Source: Neisseriales bacterium (lineage in GTDB: Bacteria > Pseudomonadota > Gammaproteobacteria > Burkholderiales > UBA11063). Taken from it: a DNA stretch of 10,369 nt. Where the stretch lies: assembly GCA_003538525.1 (NCBI GenBank), contig DPRZ01000241.1, positions 1-10,369 of the forward strand. Reading direction: 5' to 3'. The position numbers were made by a program, and so were the translations under genes. Shown here in pieces: positions 1 through 6,713 of the stretch. Position 1 is the stretch's first letter; each line of letters starts with the position of its first letter. Below the pieces are notes generated by a model. The model was given only the letters and a program-made list of their open reading frames with translations. It was not told the origin of the DNA and did not search any database.

Positions 1-804
1 ATGGGCGTGCCTGTTGAAGTGCATCACCATGAAGTTGCAACCGCTGGTCAATGTGAAATTGGAACTAAATTCAGTAGCTTGGTTGAGCGCGCTGATTGGT
101 CACAAATTTTCAAATATGTTATGCGCAATACTGCTCATCGTTATGGTAAAACTGTTACCTTTATGCCAAAACCAATTGTTGGCGATAACGGTTCAGGTAT
201 GCATGTACATCAATCAATCTGGAAAGATGGCAAAAATTTATTTGCTGGTAAAGAATATGCTAATTTATCTGAAACTGCATTACACTATATTGGTGGTATT
301 ATCAAACATGCCAAAGCCTTAAATGCAATTACCAATCCATCAACTAACTCGTATAAACGTTTAGTACCTGGCTTTGAAGCACCTGTAATCATGACTTACT
401 CAGCACGTAATCGCTCTGCGGCGATTCGTATTCCATTTAGCGCATCTGAAAAGGGTCGACGCATTGAAGCACGTTTCCCAGATCCAATGGCAAATCCATA
501 TTTAGCTTTTAGTGCTTTATTAATGGCAGGTATTGACGGAATTATCAACAAAATTGATCCAGGTAAAGCAATGGATATTAATCTGTATGAATTACCTGAA
601 GATGAATTAGCGCTAATTCCTCAAGTTTGCTCTAATTTTGAAATGGCATTAGATCACTTAAATAAAGATCGTGCGTTCTTGACTCGCGGTGGCGTTTTCT
701 CTAATGAATGGATTGATAGCTATATTAAACTTAAAATGCATGAAGTAACTAAGTTACACATGACAACTCATCCAATTGAAATGCAAATGTATTACAGTCT
801 ATAA
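1..804 (+). CDS. glnA: Glutamine synthetase type I, C-terminal part (5' end outside window)
   Basis: This enzyme makes glutamine from glutamate, ammonia and ATP in the cytoplasm as a dodecamer. The visible 267 residues align without gaps to E. coli GlnA as I remember it, with an offset of 201, so about 200 N-terminal residues lie upstream; the ATG at base 1 is an internal Met, not the start. Visible landmarks are the [10 protein letters not shown] motif with metal-binding Glu11 and Glu19 (E. coli 212 and 220), GSGMH with His68 (269), [15 protein letters not shown] around residue 120, and RRIEARF with Glu156 and Arg158 (357 and 359). Tyr196 in NLYELP (bases 586-588) matches the adenylylation site Tyr397, so control by a GlnE adenylyltransferase is likely. 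The C-terminus ends YYSL, close to the usual YYSV, and is complete. A strong terminator follows. Confidence 0.97.
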   Translation: MGVPVEVHHHEVATAGQCEIGTKFSSLVERADWSQIFKYVMRNTAHRYGKTVTFMPKPIVGDNGSGMHVHQSIWKDGKNLFAGKEYANLSETALHYIGGIIKHAKALNAITNPSTNSYKRLVPGFEAPVIMTYSARNRSAAIRIPFSASEKGRRIEARFPDPMANPYLAFSALLMAGIDGIINKIDPGKAMDINLYELPEDELALIPQVCSNFEMALDHLNKDRAFLTRGGVFSNEWIDSYIKLKMHEVTKLHMTTHPIEMQMYYSL

Positions 805-822
805 ATCTTATAGCTTTAGCTG

Positions 823-848
823 ACCACTACCTCGGTAGTGGTTTTTTT
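823..848 (+). terminator. Rho-independent terminator of glnA
   Basis: The stem ACCACTAC (823-830) pairs with GTAGTGGT (835-842) around a CTCG loop. It runs directly into seven T residues (842-848). It lies 18 nt after the glnA stop codon, so it separates glnA from the downstream envelope operon. Confidence 0.92.
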
Positions 849-961
849 ATTGAAAAATCTTTCAATATATGCGAAAATGAGGGGTTAACCACCTAAATTT
901 ACTGCATTTTTAATGCCCCAGACTAGAATTTTCTAGCTAACCCAATTACAAAAATAGAACA
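849..961 (+). promoter_or_regulatory. Leader of the NlpC-lol operon, rich in inverted repeats
   Basis: This gap contains three local inverted repeats: TTGAAA/TTTCAA (850-855 with 860-865), GCATT/AATGC (904-908 with 912-916) and CTAGAA/TTCTAG (923-928 with 931-936). GGGTTA (882-887) can also pair with TAACCC (938-943), enclosing the last two hairpins. The GGGG at 881-884 could instead pair with CCCC at 916-919. I found no convincing promoter: TTGAAA at 850-855 has only a weak GAAAAT 17 bp downstream (873-878). No Shine-Dalgarno sequence stands out before the ATG at 962. The repeats could be operators or a structured 5' leader; the role is unknown. Confidence 0.4.
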
Positions 962-1789
962 ATGAAAATCATAAAAACTAAAAACTTAATTAATTACTTG
1001 GTCTTAGGTGCATTTACGCTATTTAGTAGTAGCCCTGCATTTGCCGATAATGATAATGCTAGTGATCCAATTGCTTCAGTTGCCACAGCTAAAGATAATA
1101 ACCCAGATAATTCTAATACTAACGAAAATAGACCAGCTAAAAATAACCAAAATAATAACAATGCTCAATCTCAACAATCGCAAGATGCAATCAGCAATAT
1201 GCTGTTGCAATCGGTAAGTTTAATGGGAATTGCTTATAAATGGGGTGGTAATACTCCTGATACAGGTATGGACTGCAGTGGTTTTGTACGCTATGTTTTT
1301 AATAAATCACTCGGAATTAACTTACCACGTACAGCTGCTGAAATGGCAAAAGTTGGTAAACGAGTTAGCATTGATCAATTACAACCAGGAGACCTTATTT
1401 TCTTCAACTCATCCCGCGGGTCAAATACACATATCGGAATTTATTTAGGTGGTAATAAGTTTATTCAATCACCACGTACTGGTGAAACTATTCAAATCAC
1501 GGACTTAAGCGGCTACTGGACCAAACATTTTAATGGCGCCAAACGAATTGTACAAGAAAACCAAGATGACGGTGGCAATTCGGAGGTACAAAGTTTTCAA
1601 AATATTCGCGACCAAGCGCTCCCAGTTGCAGCACGCGCCAGCGGTAAACACCATGGCAGAGCCAGCTCGCGCAATAGAACATCATCAAAATCCAATAAAT
1701 CTAGCCAACGCAACAACAAAGCGGTGCATAAATCCACTAAAAGCACCAAAAGCACGACAGCTAGCAAAAAAAAGAAAAAACATAATTAA
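962..1789 (+). CDS. Secreted NlpC/P60-family peptidoglycan hydrolase with basic C-terminal tail
   Basis: This is a probable periplasmic cysteine peptidase that cuts peptide stems of peptidoglycan, as in the MepS (Spr) family. Residues 1-28 form a signal peptide with a likely AFA/D cleavage; there is no lipobox, so the product is probably soluble rather than a lipoprotein. Residues 45-75 are an Asn/Gln-rich low-complexity linker. The catalytic domain spans about 77-197, with Cys105 in DCSGFV, His157 in THIGIY and Gln169 in the position that is His in MepS; spacing matches that family, and Gln is a tolerated third residue. Residues 229-275 are an unusual Ser/Lys/Arg/His tail ending in a lysine run, perhaps for binding anionic envelope polymers. 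It is the first gene of a tight operon with a 73-aa protein and the Lol transporter. The precise bond cleaved cannot be told. Confidence 0.9.
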   Translation: MKIIKTKNLINYLVLGAFTLFSSSPAFADNDNASDPIASVATAKDNNPDNSNTNENRPAKNNQNNNNAQSQQSQDAISNMLLQSVSLMGIAYKWGGNTPDTGMDCSGFVRYVFNKSLGINLPRTAAEMAKVGKRVSIDQLQPGDLIFFNSSRGSNTHIGIYLGGNKFIQSPRTGETIQITDLSGYWTKHFNGAKRIVQENQDDGGNSEVQSFQNIRDQALPVAARASGKHHGRASSRNRTSSKSNKSSQRNNKAVHKSTKSTKSTTASKKKKKHN

Positions 1790-1791
1790 AT

Positions 1792-2013
1792 ATGCACTTA
1801 CCACTTCCAACTTGGCATCGCTCCAATGGTGAGATTGTTTCATGCACCGAAAAAATCAAAGTCATGCGCGAAAATATTGAAGAATTACAGCAGGTAATTC
1901 AAGATGCTTACGAAGATGCATTATTAATGGATGTTGATTCAGAGCAAATTAAACAATTTTTAATTAAAATGATCCAAAATTTAGAAAGTCCTTATCAAGA
2001 TGATACTGTTTAG
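1792..2013 (+). CDS. Small conserved-looking protein of unknown function (73 aa)
   Basis: The ATG lies 2 nt after the NlpC gene stop, and the 3' end overlaps lolC by 14 nt, so the gene is wedged between two real genes, probably translationally coupled to both. The product has no signal peptide or membrane segment and should be cytoplasmic. It begins MHLPLPTWH, has a Cys-Thr-Glu-Lys stretch (residues 18-21), and then appears largely helical and acidic, with an Asp/Glu-rich segment at about 38-53 and a helix at about 50-64. From memory it resembles small uncharacterised betaproteobacterial proteins with an LPLPxW start and a CTEKIKV motif, but I cannot confirm this. The tight packing, the ordinary amino-acid composition and the absence of a better ORF in other frames argue it is real. 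No function is assigned. Confidence 0.75.
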   Translation: MHLPLPTWHRSNGEIVSCTEKIKVMRENIEELQQVIQDAYEDALLMDVDSEQIKQFLIKMIQNLESPYQDDTV

Positions 2014-3253
2014 TAAATTTGAACTTATGGTTGGTTTGCGTTATTTACGCGCCAAGCAAAAAAATAGTTTTGTTTCATTTATATCCTTAGTTTCAATCAT
2101 TGGTATCGCATTAGGGGTTGCCGCGTTAATTACGGTCTTATCGGTTATGAATGGCTTTCAAAAAGAAATTCGTAACAAAATGATTGGTGTAACAGCACAT
2201 ATGCAAATCACCTCAGCAAGTAACTCAATTAGTGATTGGCAAGCGCTAGGCAAATTAGCACTCCAAAACAAAAACATTCTTAACTATGCGCCATATATCG
2301 ATGGACAGGCTTTGGTTTCATTTGATGGTAGCGTGAGTGGTGCGTTAATTCGTGGCGTGGATGCGACCTACGAGCCTAAAGTTGATGATATTACTCAAGC
2401 CATTATCGCTGGAAGCTTTGCCAGCTTAAATCAAGAAAGTTTTAATATTGTCATTGGTAAAGATTTAGCACATCAACTAGGTGCTGGAATTGGCGATAAA
2501 ATTACCCTAATTACTCCCGATGGCAATGTAAGTCCAGTTGGCATGACTCCGCGTCTGAAACAATTTACCATTACAGGACTGTTTGACACTCATATGCAAC
2601 AATATGATAGCGGCTTAATCTTTATTGGCCTTAAACAAGCCCAGATTTTATTTAAAGTCCCTGATAGCGTAACAGGGGTACGACTTAAGGTCAATGATGT
2701 TCTGCAAACCCAAAGCATTAAAGAACAGCTGTATGCCGCTCTGCCTGGTGATTTAATTGTTCAAGATTGGATGAGTCAAAACCAGAATTATTTTTCAGCC
2801 GTCGCGCTAGAGAAAAAGATGATGTTTGTAATTCTAAGTTTAATCATTGCCGTTGCCGCGTTTAATTTAGTTTCTACCTTAGTTATGACGGTGAATGACA
2901 AAAAAGCTGACATTGCAATCTTACGCACCATGGGCGCATCGCAAACTAACATCATGAAAATCTTTATGCTCCAAGGTGGCGTCTCGGGAATCATTGGCAC
3001 ACTGAGTGGCACAATTCTCGGCGTTCTGCTGGCTTATTTCATTGGCGATATTGTTCACGGCATTGAATTAATTACCCATACCAAATTAATTTCTGGTGAT
3101 GTCTATATGATTGATTATTTGCCCTCGCAAGTTGAGTTTAGTGATGTATTTAGTATCTTTAGCGTTTCAATTTTACTAAGTATTTTGGCAACAATTTACC
3201 CAAGTCGTTCAGCGGCTAAAATTAATCCAGCGGAGGCCTTGCGCTATGAGTAA
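2000..3253 (+). CDS. lolC: LolC/LolE-family lipoprotein-releasing ABC transporter permease (probably LolF type)
   Basis: This is the inner-membrane subunit of the complex that extracts outer-membrane lipoproteins and passes them to LolA. At 417 residues it has the family length. TM1 (about 25-50) sits in the conserved segment running from GLRYLRAK to VMNGFQKE. A periplasmic MacB-type domain follows (about 52-270), then TM2-TM4 (about 273-298, 322-348, 381-401). The coupling region KKADIAILRTMGAS (301-314) would contact LolD. Residues 178-186 (SPVGMTPRL) resemble the Pro-containing hook by which LolC recruits LolA. Only one permease gene precedes lolD here, which fits the LolF type, where one protein fills both LolC and LolE roles. 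The ATG at 2000 gives the expected short N-terminus; it overlaps the previous gene by 14 nt and lacks a clear ribosome site, so coupling is likely. Confidence 0.94.
   Translation: MILFSKFELMVGLRYLRAKQKNSFVSFISLVSIIGIALGVAALITVLSVMNGFQKEIRNKMIGVTAHMQITSASNSISDWQALGKLALQNKNILNYAPYIDGQALVSFDGSVSGALIRGVDATYEPKVDDITQAIIAGSFASLNQESFNIVIGKDLAHQLGAGIGDKITLITPDGNVSPVGMTPRLKQFTITGLFDTHMQQYDSGLIFIGLKQAQILFKVPDSVTGVRLKVNDVLQTQSIKEQLYAALPGDLIVQDWMSQNQNYFSAVALEKKMMFVILSLIIAVAAFNLVSTLVMTVNDKKADIAILRTMGASQTNIMKIFMLQGGVSGIIGTLSGTILGVLLAYFIGDIVHGIELITHTKLISGDVYMIDYLPSQVEFSDVFSIFSVSILLSILATIYPSRSAAKINPAEALRYE
3232..3236 (+). promoter_or_regulatory. Ribosome binding site of lolD inside lolC
   Basis: GGAGG lies within the last codons of the Lol permease gene, 9 nt before the lolD ATG at 3246. 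It is one of the strongest Shine-Dalgarno matches in the window. It supports the lolD start and an 8-nt overlap with the permease stop. Confidence 0.75.
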
Positions 3254-3932
3254 TATCTTAAGTTGCCGTAATCTGGGCAAATCATTTCCACAAGCGGATG
3301 CCCCTGATCTAGAAATTTTCAAGAATGTTAGCTTTGAACTTGATAGCAGTGAGACTATCAGTATTGTTGGTAGCTCGGGCAGCGGTAAAACTTCGCTCTT
3401 GCAAATTTTAGCAGGCTTAGATACGGCGAGTGATGGACGCGTGATAGTCTGTGGCGAAGATATAACTACGCTCAATCAAAATGAACTATGCAAAATACGC
3501 AATCAAAATCTGGGCTTTATTTATCAATTCCATCATTTATTACCCGAATTTACCGCGCTTGAAAATACGCTGATGCCTTTAATTATTGCGGGTCATGATA
3601 ATCAACAACGTCATGAGTATGCGGAATATATCCTCGGTCGACTAGGCTTAGCCAAACGCCTAAAACACTATCCAGCTCAATTATCTGGTGGTGAACGTCA
3701 ACGGGTAGCCATTGCGCGCGCCGTGGTAAATCAACCTAAAATTGTTTTTGCCGATGAACCAACGGGTAATTTAGATAATACCACCGCGCATCAAGTTCTA
3801 GACATTTTTTTTGAATTGCAACAAGAATTAAAAACTAGTTTAATTATTGTTACCCATGATACGGCAATTGCGGCTAAAACGCAAAAAATTTATCGCCTAC
3901 ATAATGGACAGCTAAGTGCTAATCTAGAATAA
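3246..3932 (+). CDS. lolD: Lipoprotein-releasing system ATP-binding protein LolD
   Basis: This cytoplasmic ATPase drives lipoprotein release by the Lol transporter. All ABC motifs are intact in 228 residues: Walker A GSSGSGKTS (42-50), the Q-loop inside YQFHHLLPEF (93-102, a stretch typical of LolD that contacts the permease coupling helix), signature LSGGE (146-150), Walker B IVFADE (166-171), D-loop GNLD (174-177) and the switch His204. Length matches E. coli LolD (233 aa). The start overlaps the permease stop by 8 nt and has a GGAGG site 9 nt upstream. It is the last gene of its operon and is followed immediately by a terminator whose A-tract includes its stop codon. Closest alternatives are FtsE or MacB ATPase domains, but the FHHLLPEF motif and the neighbour argue for LolD. 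Confidence 0.96.
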   Translation: MSNILSCRNLGKSFPQADAPDLEIFKNVSFELDSSETISIVGSSGSGKTSLLQILAGLDTASDGRVIVCGEDITTLNQNELCKIRNQNLGFIYQFHHLLPEFTALENTLMPLIIAGHDNQQRHEYAEYILGRLGLAKRLKHYPAQLSGGERQRVAIARAVVNQPKIVFADEPTGNLDNTTAHQVLDIFFELQQELKTSLIIVTHDTAIAAKTQKIYRLHNGQLSANLE

Positions 3933-3960
3933 AAAAGCGTTCCATTGGAACGCATTTTTT
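3931..3960. terminator. Bidirectional terminator between lolD and the MFS gene
   Basis: The stem GCGTTCC (3937-3943) pairs with GGAACGC (3947-3953) around ATT. Six A residues (3931-3936) flank it on the left and six T residues (3955-3960) on the right, so either strand gives a hairpin followed by a U-tract. The lolD stop codon (3930-3932) and the stop of the opposing MFS gene (3959-3961) both lie in the flanking tracts. Confidence 0.9.
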
Positions 3961-5227
3961 ATTCGACCATGTATTCTCGTGACCGACGCAGCGCCCAATA
4001 AGCAAATGCAACCGTCACCAACAACACACCAAATGGCACGAATAACACCAAACCAGTTGTTTCAGCAATAATTGAGGTAATCACAATCGGCGTTAAGCCA
4101 CCAAATAGCACAAAACTAATGTTGTAAGACAGCGCTACACCAGTTAAACGAATCTTTACTGGGAATAAATAACTCAGTACAATCGTTGGCAAAACGACTA
4201 AAAAGCCTTGAAATACGGCAAATAACGCTAAACCTAAGATAAGATTACTTCCTTGTCCAATTAAATAATAACACAATGCCGCAGCAGGCAGAATCAAAAA
4301 TAAAGAATTACGCATTAATTTATACACGCTATATTTATTAGCCAAAATCCCCATCACGTAAATTGAAATTACGCTAACTACTGACGCAACCAGTACCGCA
4401 TCACTGGCAATTTTAGTTGGAATGTGTGCTAATTTAGTTAAATAGGTTGGCATAAAAATAATCAATAAGATGATCGGGGTTGCCATGATCGAGACCAAAC
4501 CAACACCAATTATAACTTTACCTAAATGATGACGTAGAACCTCAATAAATGGCGCTGCTTCATGCTGTTTGATTTTTTTAAATTCTGCTGTTTCATGCAA
4601 CTCACGCCGAATTAAATAACCAATAAAGCATAACAGACCACCTAACAGAAATGGAATGCGCCAGCCAAAACTGTTAATTTGCTCAACACTAAGCCAGTGT
4701 ACAATCAATAAATTAATTAACATCCCAGGAATTAAACCCGCAACCGTGCCACTAAACGCACCGCCGAGGCCAAATCCACGCTTGTGTGGCATTGATTCAG
4801 AGACATAAACAATCATGCTCGGCAATTCACCACCAATCGCCAAACCTTGGATCAATCTAAATAGCAGCATTAATGCAGGTGCAAAAAGACCAATTTGAGC
4901 ATAGGTCGGCAATAACCCCATTCCAAGCGAAGATACTCCCATTAAAATCATGGTAATAATTAACACAGTTTTGCGCCCAATTTCATCGCCGATGTGGCTA
5001 AATAAAATTCCGCCCAGCGGCCGCACGATGTAACCAACCACAAAGATTGAATAACTCGCGATGATAGCAATAAACTCATTGCTACTCGGGAAAAACTGTT
5101 GTGCAAAATAAACGGCAAATAAACCATAAATCGTGAAATCATAAAATTCTAATAGCCCACCTAACGAGGATAAGACTACGATTTTTTTTTGTTCACTGGA
5201 TAAATCATATCCTGGTAATAATCTCAT
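3959..5227 (-). CDS. MFS transporter of the metabolite:H+ symporter (ProP-like) family
   Basis: This is a 12-helix inner-membrane carrier. The family imports proline, betaine, citrate, dicarboxylates, shikimate or similar compounds with protons, so the substrate is open. Of 422 residues, signature motifs are LEFYDFTIYG in TM1 (26-35), VRPLGGILFSHIGDEIGRK across the TM2-TM3 loop (68-86), RLIQGLAIGGE in TM4 (124-134), a charged central loop (about 207-222) and YNISFVLFGGLTP in TM10-11 (368-380). The ProP-type C-terminal coiled coil is absent, which argues against an osmosensor. The start is supported by AGGAAG six bases upstream on the minus strand (5233-5238). The gene stands alone, divergent from yihY and convergent with lolD, sharing the latter's terminator. 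Confidence 0.92.
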   Translation of the reverse strand: MRLLPGYDLSSEQKKIVVLSSLGGLLEFYDFTIYGLFAVYFAQQFFPSSNEFIAIIASYSIFVVGYIVRPLGGILFSHIGDEIGRKTVLIITMILMGVSSLGMGLLPTYAQIGLFAPALMLLFRLIQGLAIGGELPSMIVYVSESMPHKRGFGLGGAFSGTVAGLIPGMLINLLIVHWLSVEQINSFGWRIPFLLGGLLCFIGYLIRRELHETAEFKKIKQHEAAPFIEVLRHHLGKVIIGVGLVSIMATPIILLIIFMPTYLTKLAHIPTKIASDAVLVASVVSVISIYVMGILANKYSVYKLMRNSLFLILPAAALCYYLIGQGSNLILGLALFAVFQGFLVVLPTIVLSYLFPVKIRLTGVALSYNISFVLFGGLTPIVITSIIAETTGLVLFVPFGVLLVTVAFAYWALRRSREYMVE

Positions 5228-5232
5228 ACTGA

Positions 5233-5238
5233 CTTCCT
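5233..5238 (-). promoter_or_regulatory. Ribosome binding site of the MFS gene
   Basis: The minus strand reads AGGAAG here, five bases short of the G at 5228 that adjoins the ATG (5225-5227). It fixes the start codon of the MFS gene. Confidence 0.75.
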
Positions 5239-5260
5239 AACAATTGATGCAAAAGAATTC

Positions 5261-5269
5261 ATTTTAGCA
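5261..5269 (-). promoter_or_regulatory. Possible extended -10 promoter of the MFS gene
   Basis: On the minus strand the sequence TGCTAAAAT fits an extended -10 element (TGn plus TAAAAT at 5266-5261). Transcription would begin near 5254, giving a leader of roughly 27 nt that includes the AGGAAG site. I see no good -35 box upstream, so this is tentative. Confidence 0.45.
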
Positions 5270-5296
5270 AAATTCCACACTAAGCTGAGAAAAACT

Positions 5297-5324
5297 TTGC
5301 AGACTGACGTGAACAATGTATAAT
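5297..5324 (+). promoter_or_regulatory. Sigma-70-type promoter of yihY
   Basis: TTGCAG (5297-5302) and a perfect TATAAT (5319-5324) are separated by 16 bp. Transcription would start near 5331, about 37 nt before the proposed ATT start and just upstream of the AGGAG site at 5357. The -10 element is the best in the window. Confidence 0.75.
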
Positions 5325-5356
5325 CTCTACTCTAAAATTTTATTTACTGACCACAT

Positions 5357-5370
5357 AGGAGCGTCTAATT
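5357..5370 (+). promoter_or_regulatory. Shine-Dalgarno sequence plus probable ATT start codon of yihY
   Basis: AGGAG (5357-5361) is followed after 6 nt by ATT (5368-5370), in frame with yihY and with no stop between. No ATG, GTG or TTG lies at a usable distance from this site. The next in-frame starts, TTG at 5428 and ATG at 5449, have no recognisable ribosome site. An in-frame TAG (5356-5358) overlaps the AGGAG, so the reading frame cannot extend further upstream. Confidence 0.55.
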
Positions 5371-6294
5371 AACACTCAAAATCCCCCAGGTTTAATTCAG
5401 CGAACAACACGTTTTACACGCCGCAGTTTGCGAATTTTTGTAAATTTCATGTTACGAATTATCCTAAATTTTGATAAAACTAGTGGTGATACTCGCGCTG
5501 GAAGCCTTGCTTTTACAATGTTATTATCTTTCATCCCGTTCATGATTTCAATGGCAGGTTTGATTGGATTACTGCCCTTTTCAAATCGCTATATTACCCG
5601 TGTTGAGCAATATTTTTTTACTAATTACATCCCCCATGGTGGAATCCAAATTTATAGCCAAGTCAAAGTGTTTTTACAACATTCACAAGAATTATCTATT
5701 TTGGGATTTTCTTCGCTAATTGTAACAACATACTTAATGCTTTTCTCGGTTGAACGCCAACTTAATGCACTCTGGCACACCACACGCCAAAATAGCATTT
5801 TAAATTCATTACGCACCCATACTTTATTTTTAATTAGTGGTTTTAGCGTGATTGGAATAATGACGGTCTTACGCATCTATAGTCATGTCTTTTTAAATTC
5901 GCCGACGATTGATTTCCTCTTTGACCAAAGTCTAACTACTTTTGTGACTATTGCAATGTTTAGTTTAGTTTATAAGTTTATGCCTAGTCACTCGGTGAGC
6001 CTACCCCACGCTTTAATTGCTGGCGTGACAGCAACGCTCTTATTTAGCGTTAGTAAACAATTATTTATCTTTTACTCAGTAAATTTATTTGTTAACTATC
6101 ATATAATTTATGGTTCAATGGCTTTTATCCCTTTATTTTTAATTTGGATTTATATTAGCTGTCTAAATTTACTCTTCTGTGCCGAAATTATCTATGGTTT
6201 AGAAACGCGTTACAATGAACGACTCCAGCGAGTATTTTATGCATACCTCGCACGTAGATTCAGTTTTCTTTGCCGAAAAAAAATCCAACGCTAG
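5368..6294 (+). CDS. yihY: YihY/virulence factor BrkB family inner-membrane protein
   Basis: The protein belongs to the YihY/BrkB family of polytopic inner-membrane proteins, once misnamed RNase BN; its molecular role is not settled. I place the start at ATT 5368 (308 aa) because of the AGGAG spaced 6 nt upstream; a conventional caller would use TTG 5428 (288 aa). The extra 20 residues add a basic stretch (RTTRFTRRSLR) before the first helix, as many family members have. Numbering from the TTG, about six membrane segments are visible (roughly 27-50, 92-112, 131-153, 168-184, 193-218, 227-256). The motifs are DTRAGSLAFTMLLSFIPFM (21-39), VYKFMPSHSVSLPHALIAG (181-199) and YGSMAFIPLFLIWIYISC (228-245) ending in CAEI. 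A basic cytoplasmic tail follows. The stop lies 28 nt from the -10 box of rnpB. Confidence 0.9.
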   Translation: MNTQNPPGLIQRTTRFTRRSLRIFVNFMLRIILNFDKTSGDTRAGSLAFTMLLSFIPFMISMAGLIGLLPFSNRYITRVEQYFFTNYIPHGGIQIYSQVKVFLQHSQELSILGFSSLIVTTYLMLFSVERQLNALWHTTRQNSILNSLRTHTLFLISGFSVIGIMTVLRIYSHVFLNSPTIDFLFDQSLTTFVTIAMFSLVYKFMPSHSVSLPHALIAGVTATLLFSVSKQLFIFYSVNLFVNYHIIYGSMAFIPLFLIWIYISCLNLLFCAEIIYGLETRYNERLQRVFYAYLARRFSFLCRKKIQR

Positions 6295-6319
6295 AATACT
6301 AGCTCATCATCGGGTTTTA

Positions 6320-6328
6320 TGCTACAAT
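6320..6328 (+). promoter_or_regulatory. Extended -10 promoter of rnpB
   Basis: TGCTACAAT is an extended -10 element (TG at 6320-6321, TACAAT at 6323-6328). It lies 7 nt before the first base of the P1 helix of RNase P RNA at 6336, exactly where a start site would be expected. No convincing -35 hexamer is present around 6300-6305. Confidence 0.7.
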
Positions 6329-6335
6329 CACGGCT

Positions 6336-6700
6336 GGAAACTAACTAGGCAATCGCGATTATTAGCGTAATCGAGGAAAGTCCGGACACCACATGGATAA
6401 AAGTGCTGGGTAACTCCCAGGAGCCGCATTGCGGTTACGGAAAGTGGCGCAGAAAATATACCGCCAAGTTTACTTGGTAAGGGTGAAAAGGTGCGGTAAG
6501 AGCGCACCGCGCAATTAGTGATAATTGTGGCAGGCAAAACCCCACTTGGTGCAAGACCAAATAGGCGTAACTCGTAGATATCCTGTACATTTAGTTACGC
6601 GGGTAGGTTGCTCGAGCTTCTTGGTAACAATTAGCCTAGATGAATGATTGCCTCAAGCGCAAGCTTAAGACAGAATCCGGCTTATCGGTTAGTTTCCTCT
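6336..6700 (+). ncRNA. rnpB: RNase P RNA (M1 RNA), bacterial type A
   Basis: This is the catalytic RNA that cleaves 5' leaders from pre-tRNAs, working with the protein RnpA. The ends are set by the 10-bp P1 helix GGAAACTAAC (6336-6345) with GTTAGTTTCC (6688-6697). P2 is GGCAATC (6348-6354) with GATTGCC (6646-6652), and P3 is a short CGATTA/TAATCG hairpin (6356-6361 with 6368-6373), clearly shorter than in E. coli. The universally conserved blocks are present: GAGGAAAGTCCGGAC (from 6373), GGTAAGGGTGAAA and GGTGCGGTAAGAGCGCACCG in the P7-P11 core, GACCAAATAGG, GGGTAGG (6601-6607, whose GGT is the tRNA CCA-binding triplet), CCTAGATGAATGA, and the 3' P4 strand CAGAATCCGGCTTATCGG. The total of about 365 nt fits the type A class. 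No clear terminator follows, so the 3' end is probably made by processing. Confidence 0.97.
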
Positions 6701-6713
6701 CCATCTAAAGTTT

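Noticed and set aside
1766..1780. A AAA AAG slippery heptamer (dnaX-like) in the lysine run near the end of the NlpC gene
   Set aside because: It is in the right phase for a -1 shift, but the -1 frame meets TAA at 1783-1785 after three codons, giving almost the same length. The gene ends naturally a few codons later, so no functional second product is apparent.
2551..2560. GCGTCTGAAA, similar to the core of the Neisseria DNA uptake sequence
   Set aside because: It is a single copy inside the Lol permease coding sequence with no other copies noticed; one near-match in 10 kb is not meaningful.
2788..3012. Minus-strand frame of 74 codons within the Lol permease gene, and similar ones at 3209-3475 and 5652-5876
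   Set aside because: They overlap strongly supported genes on the other strand, show no recognisable domains and lack ribosome sites.
5316..5372. An 18-codon ORF (ATG at 5316) ending just at the yihY ribosome site, considered as a leader peptide
   Set aside because: Its ATG overlaps the TATAAT box at 5319-5324, so it would lie upstream of the transcription start and not be in the message.
6328..6537. A 69-codon open frame on the minus strand
   Set aside because: It lies over the 5' half of the RNase P RNA and only mirrors its conserved bases; there is no ribosome site or family resemblance.
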